Below, one piece after another: positions 16,921 to 23,295 of a DNA stretch of 64,000 nucleotides. Numbering within the stretch: position 1 is the stretch's first letter; every line of letters starts with the position of its first letter. The position numbers were made by a program, and so were the translations under genes. The DNA lies in contig NZ_SRUZ01000008.1 in NCBI RefSeq assembly GCF_004791165.1, positions 249,397 to 313,396 on the forward strand. The letters run 5' to 3'. The DNA is from Mesorhizobium sp. M8A.F.Ca.ET.218.01.1.1. Its GTDB lineage: Bacteria; Pseudomonadota; Alphaproteobacteria; Rhizobiales; Rhizobiaceae. The notes under the pieces are model-generated. The model saw only the letters and a program-made list of their open reading frames with translations, was not told the DNA's origin and made no database searches.

Positions 16921-18198
16921 TTAGACCGGTTCCCGCGCCATGACAAGGCAAGTGTTCTGGCCGCCGAAGCCGAAGGAGTTCGACAGAACGGTGCGAACCT
17001 GCGCGTCGCGCTTCTTGTTTGGCACGACGTCGAGCGCGATCGCGGGGTCGGGATTGTCATAGTTGATGGTCGGCGGAATGACGCTTTCGCGCATCGTCAT
17101 CAGCGAAAACGCCGCTTCGACAGCGCCGGCCGCGGACAGTGTGTGGCCGATCATCGACTTGTTCGACGAGACCGGCATCGAGCCAATCCGCTCTCCGAAC
17201 ACGGTCGACAGCGCCAGATGCTCCATCTTGTCGTTCTCGGGGGTCGACGTGCCGTGAGCGTTGACATAGTCGATCTCGTCTTCACTCAGGCCCGCATCGG
17301 CGAGGGCGGCGCGAACCGCGGCAATGGCCGGCGAAGCGTCCGGCTTCGAGCGGGTGCGGTGAAAGTCGTCGGCCTTCTCGCCGCAACCGCCCAGGACTCC
17401 GAGAATAGTCGCGCCGCGAGCCAATGCCGCTTCAAGCGATTCCAACACCAGCGCCCCGGATCCCTCGGCCAACACGAAGCCGTCGCGATCCCTGGAGAAG
17501 GGCTTCGATGCCTTTTCGGGAATGTCGTTGTGCGTGGAGAGCGCCGAGAGCAATGAGAAACGGATCAAAGCCTCGGCGGTGGCAGAACCGTCAGCGCCGA
17601 TCGATAGCGCACGGTCGCATTCGCCGCGCCGGATCGCCTCGACACCGAGCTGGATCGCGGTCGCTCCCGAAGCGCAAGCCGTCGACAGGGTGATCGGCAG
17701 ACCGCGTGTGCCAAGGCGGTCGGCAAGGCGGTCGGCGATCGAGCCGAACTGGGTGGTCTCGAAAATATCCAGCTCTTTCAAGCTACGCGCCACCCGAAGC
17801 AGTCTTTCGGCGGCGGTGTCGTCCTTGTCCTTGTCGGAATTGTAGAGCGAGAAGCGCTCGGCCCAGTCGAGTTCGACCGGCGGCGATGCGAGGAAGAGCG
17901 GTCCGCCGAAATCGCTGGAATTAAGACCGGCTTCAGTCACCGCTTCGAGGCCGGCAAGCTCGGCTAGCTCATAGGTGAGCGGGCTGGCACCTTTCGAACT
18001 CGACGGCAGGAAATCGACCATGCCGGAGATGCGGGTGTTCAGTTGATCGATGGGAAAGCGGGTGATCGGGTGAATACCCGACTTGCCTGATGTCAACGCC
18101 GCCCAATTGTCTGATTTGCCGACACCAAGCGAGGTGACCACGCCGATGCCGGTGACGGCGACAATTGGCCTGCCCATGTGATCGTTCAGATTGGCCAT
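16921..18198 (-). CDS. fabF1XL: 3-oxoacyl-ACP synthase, intact ketosynthase of the acpXL cluster
   Basis: Condensing enzyme for elongation on AcpXL. The 425-residue chain has a complete Cys-His-His triad: C175 in LSTACASGA, H315 in NAHGTSTPEND and H352 in MIGHTLSAAG, plus the glycine-rich SFGFGGQN near the C-terminus. The ATG at 18198 follows GAGGG. It sits 50 bases after fabF2XL, whose product lacks the cysteine, so the two may form a heterodimer with this protein as the only catalytic half (inference). Confidence 0.9.
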   Translation of the reverse strand: MANLNDHMGRPIVAVTGIGVVTSLGVGKSDNWAALTSGKSGIHPITRFPIDQLNTRISGMVDFLPSSSKGASPLTYELAELAGLEAVTEAGLNSSDFGGPLFLASPPVELDWAERFSLYNSDKDKDDTAAERLLRVARSLKELDIFETTQFGSIADRLADRLGTRGLPITLSTACASGATAIQLGVEAIRRGECDRALSIGADGSATAEALIRFSLLSALSTHNDIPEKASKPFSRDRDGFVLAEGSGALVLESLEAALARGATILGVLGGCGEKADDFHRTRSKPDASPAIAAVRAALADAGLSEDEIDYVNAHGTSTPENDKMEHLALSTVFGERIGSMPVSSNKSMIGHTLSAAGAVEAAFSLMTMRESVIPPTINYDNPDPAIALDVVPNKKRDAQVRTVLSNSFGFGGQNTCLVMAREPV

Positions 18199-18248
18199 CT
18201 GGAGCCCTCGAGCGTTTATCGTTGCAGCATGGATCGCGCAGCGCCGCG

Positions 18249-19439
18249 TTACGCGGCGTTGACCAGCGCCATGCCCTCGAATTGGTGATAGCCGATCGCC
18301 GTTGCAAGGACGGTCGCGGGAACGCCTTCGAACGGCTTCTCGGCTGTGGCATCGAAAACAGGGTAGGCGGCCTTGCGGTCGACGGCGAGTGCCGCCAGCG
18401 CCACGGCGAACGGAAACTGCGCTTCCTTCATATGCCCGGTCAGCGTCGAGAAGCCGCGCGTGGCAATCGCAGGATTGGCATCGAGCGCCGTTTTCTCGGC
18501 GGTGGTTGCGGCATGCGCGCCCGAGGCACCCGACAGGGCAAGCAGCTTGCCGTCCGGCAGCGCAGCCTGGCTGAGTAGTGCTGCGATCTCGGCGCCGAGC
18601 TCACCGCGTGAGCGCCTGGCGCGGCCGGAAACCACCGGTCCGAGCTCCGCATAGATCTTGCGCCCGCGGCTCACGGCGTGTTCGCGCTGCTCCAGCACCA
18701 GGAAGGCACCGCCGGATCCAGTGACGATGCCGCCGCCCTCGGCACCCTGTCTTTGCCACACAGGTTTCCAGGGGCCGCGATGCAAATAGCCGGCAAGCTC
18801 GTAACCTAGCAGCATGTCGGAATGTTCGGTCTGGAAGGCGCCGCCGACCAGGATGTGCGTCGACTGGCCGGAGCGGATTCGCGCGGCGGCCGTTTCGACG
18901 GCGGCGACGCCGGCGCCTTCCTCGCCCATGAAGGTGCGCGACGAGCCGGTCACCTTGTGGACAATGGAGATGTTGCCGGCGAGCAGGTTGGAGAGCTGGG
19001 CCAGAAACAAGGTCGGCCGCAACTCGGTGGTCAGCTTCTCGTTGAGAAGCACGTCGCGGTCGTTGCGGCTTTCCGAAGCGGCGAGGATGGCGGCATCGAC
19101 CGCCTCGTCGCGCTCGCCGCCGCCGGCAGCCACAACCATGTCCATGGTCGTGCAGAGCTCGTCATTGCCCTTGATGCCGGCATCGTCCAACGCCAGGCCT
19201 GCGGCATAGGTGCCGAGCCGCTGCCATGTTTCCATCTGCCGCTGATCGCCGCGCTTGGCGATCTGCAGGTTCCAGTCGATCTCCGGCAGCGGATGGACGG
19301 TATAGGGCGCGAACCGCGCGGCTTCGAGCACCGGCTGCAAGCCCGGCTGCGCGAGCTTCTGCCAGTGTGCGTCAGGGCCTTCTCCCAAGGAGGAGACAAT
19401 GCCGATACCAGTGATGACGACGTCGTGGGGGCTGCTCAT
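18249..19439 (-). CDS. fabF2XL: Degenerate ketosynthase of the acpXL cluster
   Basis: A 396-residue thiolase-fold protein in the position of rhizobial fabF2XL. The nucleophile elbow, which reads TACAS in its neighbour, here reads VTGSSRTFMGEEG (163-175) and contains no cysteine; the only cysteine of the protein is C96. The first active-site histidine segment is also altered (SGASGAH, 303-309), while the second is kept (GHM, H336). This pattern resembles chain-length factors of type II polyketide synthases. It probably cannot condense alone and may set product length with FabF1XL. It starts 55 bases after acpXL. Confidence 0.85.
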   Translation of the reverse strand: MSSPHDVVITGIGIVSSLGEGPDAHWQKLAQPGLQPVLEAARFAPYTVHPLPEIDWNLQIAKRGDQRQMETWQRLGTYAAGLALDDAGIKGNDELCTTMDMVVAAGGGERDEAVDAAILAASESRNDRDVLLNEKLTTELRPTLFLAQLSNLLAGNISIVHKVTGSSRTFMGEEGAGVAAVETAAARIRSGQSTHILVGGAFQTEHSDMLLGYELAGYLHRGPWKPVWQRQGAEGGGIVTGSGGAFLVLEQREHAVSRGRKIYAELGPVVSGRARRSRGELGAEIAALLSQAALPDGKLLALSGASGAHAATTAEKTALDANPAIATRGFSTLTGHMKEAQFPFAVALAALAVDRKAAYPVFDATAEKPFEGVPATVLATAIGYHQFEGMALVNAA

Positions 19440-19494
19440 GAGCGGCTTTGTGGGTCAGGCGGCGCGGCCCGTCAAGGCCACGCGCCGGCCGATG

Positions 19495-19788
19495 TCAGGC
19501 AGTCTTGGCGGCAACCAGCGCGTCGATCTTGGCGCACAGGTTCTTCATGACGAAGTAGTCATCGGTCGAGGCCTTGCCGTCATTGACTTCCTGGGTCCAC
19601 TTTTCCAGCGGCACCTTGATGCCGAATTCCTTGTCGATGGCGAAGACGATATCGAGGAAGTCGAGGCTGTCGATGCCGAGATCGTCGATCGTGTGGCTCT
19701 CGGGCGTGATGGTGTCGATATCGATCTCGCTGGTGTCGGCAATGATCTTGGCGACTTTGTCGAACGTGGTGGAGTTCGTGGTGGACAA
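19495..19788 (-). CDS. acpXL: Acyl carrier protein for very-long-chain fatty acid, TTG start
   Basis: Carries the growing C28-type chain for lipid A. The 97-residue protein has the phosphopantetheine site DLGIDSLDFLD with the modified serine at about residue 41, and the AcpXL-specific C-terminus MKNLCAKIDALVAAK, longer than in housekeeping AcpP. No ATG or GTG precedes the domain in frame; TTG at 19788 with AAGGA upstream is the only reasonable start, so initiation may be weak. It heads the cluster leading to lpxXL. The usual fabZXL dehydratase gene is missing from the 55-base gap that follows. Confidence 0.88.
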   Translation of the reverse strand: MSTTNSTTFDKVAKIIADTSEIDIDTITPESHTIDDLGIDSLDFLDIVFAIDKEFGIKVPLEKWTQEVNDGKASTDDYFVMKNLCAKIDALVAAKTA

Positions 19789-19914
19789 GGGCTTTTCCTT
19801 CTTTGCGGGCGGAATCTGACCGCAGCTTGTTTGGGCGCTGTCTAATCGGTTTTTCCCGGCAGGAAAAGGCCTGATAAGCCGCGCGCAGATGGGGAGGGCG
19901 CGTTGAAAAGGCAA

Positions 19915-19945
19915 GAAGGGCCGCCGGTCAACCCGGCGGCCCTTC
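19915..19945 (-). terminator. Strong hairpin terminator between slipin and acpXL
   Basis: GAAGGGCCGCCGG (19915-19927) and CCGGCGGCCCTTC (19933-19945) form a perfect 13-base-pair stem with a five-base loop. On the minus strand a TTGCCTTTTC tail follows. It would stop slipin transcription before the acpXL promoter region. Confidence 0.75.
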
Positions 19946-19973
19946 CCATTGACGTAAGGTCAATGCTTGGTTC

Positions 19974-20020
19974 GATGCATGTCGTCATCCCAAAACCGGA
20001 ACCACTTAGGGACATGCATC
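19974..20020. repeat. Rhizobial palindromic intergenic repeat, copy A
   Basis: Perfect ten-base outer arms GATGCATGTC (19974-19983) and GACATGCATC (20011-20020) enclose a 27-base core containing AAAACCGG and CCACTT. Elements of this build are abundant between genes in Mesorhizobium and related genomes (general knowledge). The right arm overlaps the slipin stop codon by two bases. A second, related copy is at 32871-32918. Confidence 0.65.
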
Positions 20021-21161
20021 AGCTCTCGCGAAGCTTGACCAGGTCGTTCAACAGCCCGCCCGTCCCGTTGTGGACGGTCAGCCGCTCGACCTTGCCGGCG
20101 ATGGCTTCCAGGGCCTCGAGCTCCTTCAGCCGCAGCATCACCGGGTTCTCTGCCATCACCTTGGCCGTGTTGAGCAGGGAACGCGTGGCGTTCGTCTCCT
20201 CACGGCGGCGGATGACGTTGGCCTCGGCCTGCTTTTCGGCCGAAACCACCTGGTTGAGGATTTCGCGCATCTCGCCCGGCAGGATGACATCCTTGAGCGC
20301 GATATCGCTGACCTCGACCCCGATCTCGGCCATGTCGGCCCGGACCTTGGCCGCGGCTTCCTCATCGACCGTCACCTTCTTTTCAAGGATCTGGTCAAGC
20401 GTCAGTGCGCCCAGCGTCTTGCGGAAGGCGTACTGCAGGGCTCGGTAGAGGGCCTCGGAGAAGTCCTTCACCGCGCTCACCGCCTTGACCGGATCGACGA
20501 CCCGGTATTCGGCCGCGATGTTGACGCGGATCGTGACGCGATCCCTGGTCAGCACTTCCTGCCCGGCGACGTCGAGCGACTGGCGCTTGAGGTCGACGAC
20601 CTTGATCTGCACCATCCGTCCGACGTTCCAGAAGCCGTGCACGCCGGCGGCAAGCGTCCGAATGAGGACACCGTCGACGAACAGCAGCCCGGCCTGACCA
20701 TCCAGAACCGGATGGACGGACATCAATTCCGCCTTCCGAGCCTGGCCGAGCCGGCGCATGACCGCCGAATCGATGGCAAGATCGGCCGAGGTGTCGACCA
20801 TCGTCACCTTCCACGGTCCGGCATCGGTCCACAGCACCAGCTTGCGGTCCGGCGCCAGCACGCTGTGCAAATTGCCGTCGCGCTCGATGACGGCGACCTC
20901 CGTGCGCCCGGTGCGGACGACGGTGAAATGACGCGCGGCCACGTCCGGGAGCTTGTCGAACAACGCCTTCTCGTACGCCGAAACGAATTCCGGGTTCCTC
21001 AGATCGTGCCGCGAGACTTCAAGGCTGCCGCGCCGGTTGGCGAGCCAGTGCTCACCCGGCAGCAGGACAGCCTTGATCTCTCCCTTGTAGAGAGTGAGGG
21101 CACGCTCATTTTCCTTTACGAGGACGCGCTCGCGCCCAAGAACCTGATCGAGAATAGTCAT
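20019..21161 (-). CDS. Slipin family SPFH/Band 7 protein
   Basis: A 380-residue membrane-scaffold protein. The SPFH domain is seen from about residue 170 on (VDGVLIRTLAAGVHGFWNVG, then RQSLDVAGQEVLTRDRVTIR), followed by an alanine- and glutamate-rich coiled coil containing EKQAEANVIRRREETNATRS. The N-terminal 170 residues hold an extra region seen in longer bacterial slipins. The ATG at 21161 has AGGAG seven bases upstream. Its TGA is supplied partly by the palindromic repeat at 19974-20020. No NfeD partner gene is adjacent. The function is probably membrane-domain organisation or protease control; partners are unknown. Confidence 0.8.
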   Translation of the reverse strand: MTILDQVLGRERVLVKENERALTLYKGEIKAVLLPGEHWLANRRGSLEVSRHDLRNPEFVSAYEKALFDKLPDVAARHFTVVRTGRTEVAVIERDGNLHSVLAPDRKLVLWTDAGPWKVTMVDTSADLAIDSAVMRRLGQARKAELMSVHPVLDGQAGLLFVDGVLIRTLAAGVHGFWNVGRMVQIKVVDLKRQSLDVAGQEVLTRDRVTIRVNIAAEYRVVDPVKAVSAVKDFSEALYRALQYAFRKTLGALTLDQILEKKVTVDEEAAAKVRADMAEIGVEVSDIALKDVILPGEMREILNQVVSAEKQAEANVIRRREETNATRSLLNTAKVMAENPVMLRLKELEALEAIAGKVERLTVHNGTGGLLNDLVKLRES

Positions 21162-21519
21162 TGTCTTACTCCTGTCGGGCATGGCCCCATGCGAGGCGTC
21201 ACGTCATGCGTCGATCTTCCCTTCGTTTCTCGTTTCACTTCCAATTCCGGCACGAATGATCCGGGGACCGGTGGCATCAATCCGTGGCGGGCCCTCGGGA
21301 GCGGATCGCGAGGCAGCGAAGCGGGCGCCGGAGGCCTTGGCCTCCTTTGCCGGCGACGCTGCGCCTTGACCATCACCGCCAGCCTGGCCGCGAGCCGATG
21401 GCATCGGACCTTTCGATCCGGCCTTGGCCCGAAGGCTTCGGCCGTCCGTCAAGTCTTCAGCATTCCAGTCCCCGGACCGTTTTTCAGATAACACCGTGGC
21501 AGGGTGCTGGCTTATCAGG
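21162..21519. other. Gene-free stretch between slipin and tRNA-like genes
   Basis: No convincing gene is visible on either strand. The open frames here have the character of tRNA-region shadows. It must contain the slipin promoter on the minus strand, but I cannot point to a clear -35/-10 pair. No inverted repeat longer than about six bases stands out. Confidence 0.4.
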
Positions 21520-21593
21520 CCAATGGAGAAGGATTCGAACCTTCGACAATCAGAACCTAAATCTGATGCTCTACCAAACTGAGCTATCCGTGG
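21520..21593 (-). tRNA. Degenerate tRNA-like gene, anticodon UAG, no encoded CCA
   Basis: Read on the minus strand it folds as a cloverleaf: D stem GCTC/GAGC, a perfect five-base-pair anticodon stem TCAGA/TCTGA with the seven-base loop TTTAGGT (anticodon UAG), and T stem GAAGG/CCTTC with loop TTCGAAT. The acceptor stem CCACGGA/TCCATTG has two mismatches, and the 3' end is not CCA. UAG would read the leucine codon CUA, but the variable loop is five bases, unlike real tRNA-Leu. It shares its first three bases with the CCA of the upstream tRNA-like gene. It is a probable pseudo-tRNA or decayed foreign tRNA. Confidence 0.5.
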
Positions 21594-21664
21594 TGCAGAC
21601 AGCAGGATTCGAACCTGCGACCTCCGGACCCAAATCCGGTGCTCTACCTCTGAGCTACATCCGC
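21591..21664 (-). tRNA. Atypical tRNA, anticodon probably UGG (Pro-like), CCA encoded
   Basis: A 74-base cloverleaf on the minus strand. The acceptor GCGGATG/TGTCTGC pairs fully with three G-U wobbles, then A and an encoded CCA. The D stem is GCTC/GAGC and the T stem GCAGG/CCTGC with loop TTCGAAT. The anticodon stem CCGGA/TCCGG leaves only a six-base loop TTTGGG, so the anticodon reads UGG but the loop is one base short. Its 5' half strongly resembles tRNA-Gly, and a G1-C72 pair is unusual for tRNA-Pro. It may be a pseudogene or a mobile-element tRNA. Confidence 0.55.
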
Positions 21665-21874
21665 GATCCCAATCCCCAAAGCGGCGCCGTATACAGGGCG
21701 GCAAAGCCGCCTGCACGGGCGGAGACGAAAGCTCCAACCGCTGTGCTCACCTCGGTTCTCGTGACCGGGAGCGCGCCTATAGCCCCTGCGACGGGTTGTC
21801 GCAAGCGACATTGTGGCGGCGGATTTGCGGCTTATTCCGGCAGTGACATTTCAGCAACTTCAGCCTGTCGGCAG

Positions 21875-21903
21875 TTGCCTGTACCAATGTACCGTGGTAC
21901 AAC
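21875..21903 (+). promoter_or_regulatory. Predicted promoter with operator in the spacer, leaderless start
   Basis: TTGCCT (21875-21880) and TACAAC (21898-21903) are separated by exactly 17 bases, and a start site seven to eight bases on falls at the ATG of the RHH gene (21911), which has no ribosome binding site. Inside the spacer and -10 is the inverted repeat TGTACC-GT-GGTACA (21888-21901), with a further TGTACC at 21880-21885. The repeat is a good candidate operator for the RHH protein itself. Confidence 0.5.
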
Positions 21904-21910
21904 ATAGATT

Positions 21911-22162
21911 ATGGATATAGAACGCGTGCAGACCGGGGTTCGTCTGGAAAAACGATTGGTGAAGGTGCTCAAGGCATTGGCCGAGCATCGCGACATGAGC
22001 CTTGGCGATCTCATTGAAGGCATCGTCCTGCACGCTTTCGAAGGGCAGACGCCGTTTTCGCCCGAGACGCTCGACACAATCAGCCAGCTGAAGCGCATCT
22101 ACGGGCTGGAACTTGGCGCGGCGGACAGCCACGGTCTGGCTGAAGCGCCATCCTCTGATTGA
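21911..22162 (+). CDS. Small ribbon-helix-helix-like protein
   Basis: An 83-residue protein. The N-terminal part VQTGVRLEKRLVKVLKALAEHRDMSL has the beta strand followed by two helices of an RHH DNA-binding fold, and the second half is acidic. The ATG lies 17 bases before the SRPBCC gene start region and their frames are nearly contiguous (TGA at 22160-22162, next ATG 22180), so they form a pair. It has no ribosome binding site; the promoter geometry predicts a leaderless mRNA. It probably represses its own promoter through the TGTACC palindrome (inference). An antitoxin role was considered, but the partner is not toxin-like. Confidence 0.6.
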   Translation: MDIERVQTGVRLEKRLVKVLKALAEHRDMSLGDLIEGIVLHAFEGQTPFSPETLDTISQLKRIYGLELGAADSHGLAEAPSSD

Positions 22163-22179
22163 ATGGAAAGGGAAAGCGG

Positions 22180-22650
22180 ATGACGAGCCATCTTGAACGC
22201 AGTCATAGCATCGTGCTCTCCGGTCCGGTCGACCGCGTCTTCCCGCTGTTCTCGCCGATCGGCGAGAGCTTGTGGGTAGCGGGCTGGGATCCGGAGTTTC
22301 TGCACCCGCAAAGCGGAGAAACGCGGCAAGGCATGGTCTTCCGGACTACTCACGGCGACGAGACAACGCTTTGGGCCTGTACGCATTGGGATCCACGAAT
22401 CCATCAGGTTCGCTATGTGAGGGTTACGCCGGATTCGCGGTTCGGATTTGTTGACGTGGCTTGCCGCCAAGTAACCAGCGGAGACACCGAGGCATTGATT
22501 TCCTATACTTTGACGGCGTTAAGCGAGGCCGGCAGGTCGTATCTGTCCGAACTGACGGAGGATGCGTTCACAGGCATGATCGAGACGTGGAAAGTTCGCA
22601 TCGATGCATCGCTGCTCTCGGATGTATCAGCCGGGTCGGGCCACGATTAG
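22180..22650 (+). CDS. SRPBCC (START-like) domain protein
   Basis: A 156-residue protein with the helix-grip hydrophobic-pocket fold: it starts HSIVLSGPVDRVFPLFSPIG, has GWDPEFLHP and ends in a long helix around AFTGMIETWKVRID. Such domains bind lipids, polyketides or other hydrophobic ligands. The ATG at 22180 with AAAGGGA upstream is preferred over an in-frame TTG at 22159. It follows the RHH gene as a likely operon. Its stop overlaps the convergent phosphatase stop by four bases. The ligand is unknown. Confidence 0.65.
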   Translation: MTSHLERSHSIVLSGPVDRVFPLFSPIGESLWVAGWDPEFLHPQSGETRQGMVFRTTHGDETTLWACTHWDPRIHQVRYVRVTPDSRFGFVDVACRQVTSGDTEALISYTLTALSEAGRSYLSELTEDAFTGMIETWKVRIDASLLSDVSAGSGHD

Positions 22651-23195
22651 AAAGTGACGCGGCCGAGCACGCGAAGGCCGTCGCCCTGCGGTTCGACCAC
22701 CACGGCTTCGCCTTCGCGCGGCGAGATGCCGGTCAGCGCCACGATGTCTTCCAGATGGGTGACCATGATCAGATTGTCGGACCCGGAATAAGCGCGGATT
22801 TCCTTCATGATGGCGGCGATCTGCGCTGCTTTCTGTGCATCGTCGCCCTTCAAGAGGTCGAGCGGTGCGAACAGTTCCGGCTCGGCCTCGAAGGCGGTGC
22901 GCGCCGTGTCGAGGCAGCGACAGTAGCGGCTGGACAGAATGCGCTCGATGGGAGCCGCGCGGGCGGCAAACAGGGCGCCGATCTTGCTTGCCTGCTGCTT
23001 GCCGCGCGCCGACAGATTGACCTGGGTGGCGCAATTGCCGATGTCGAAATTGGCCGGGTCGGTGGTGCCGGTGACCATGGCGTGGCGCAGCAGCACCACA
23101 TGGCCGCCATCGCGCAGCAGCGCCCAGCCGGCGTCGGTCGCGTGCGCGGCGGCGGGGACGACAAGCAGGAACAACGCCAAGGCTAACCGGATCAT
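22647..23195 (-). CDS. Exported histidine phosphatase family protein
   Basis: A 182-residue protein with a signal peptide (about 1-19, ending AAAHA). The phosphatase N-terminal motif appears as VLLRHAMVTG, with the phospho-acceptor histidine in RHA, and the second histidine is in MVTHLEDI. It therefore acts outside the cytoplasm on an unknown phosphate ester. The ATG at 23195 has GGAAGGG upstream. It lies 100 bases downstream of the caspase-repeat gene on the same strand and may share its transcript. Confidence 0.78.
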   Translation of the reverse strand: MIRLALALFLLVVPAAAHATDAGWALLRDGGHVVLLRHAMVTGTTDPANFDIGNCATQVNLSARGKQQASKIGALFAARAAPIERILSSRYCRCLDTARTAFEAEPELFAPLDLLKGDDAQKAAQIAAIMKEIRAYSGSDNLIMVTHLEDIVALTGISPREGEAVVVEPQGDGLRVLGRVTF

Positions 23196-23295
23196 CGCCA
23201 CCCTTCCATGAGTCCGTATCGGGCTCCAACCATTCGCATATAGGGATTGGAAAGTGGGCACAAAGACAAGCCGGGCGCCGGTCGCGTCTCAAGCC

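Noticed and set aside
21284..21907. Plus-strand open frame of 207 codons over the tRNA-like genes
   Set aside because: Its peptide (AGFEPATSGPKSGALPL) is the well-known false translation of reversed tRNA genes.
21911..22650. RHH-SRPBCC pair as a toxin-antitoxin system
   Set aside because: The second protein has a START-like ligand fold and no toxin motif.
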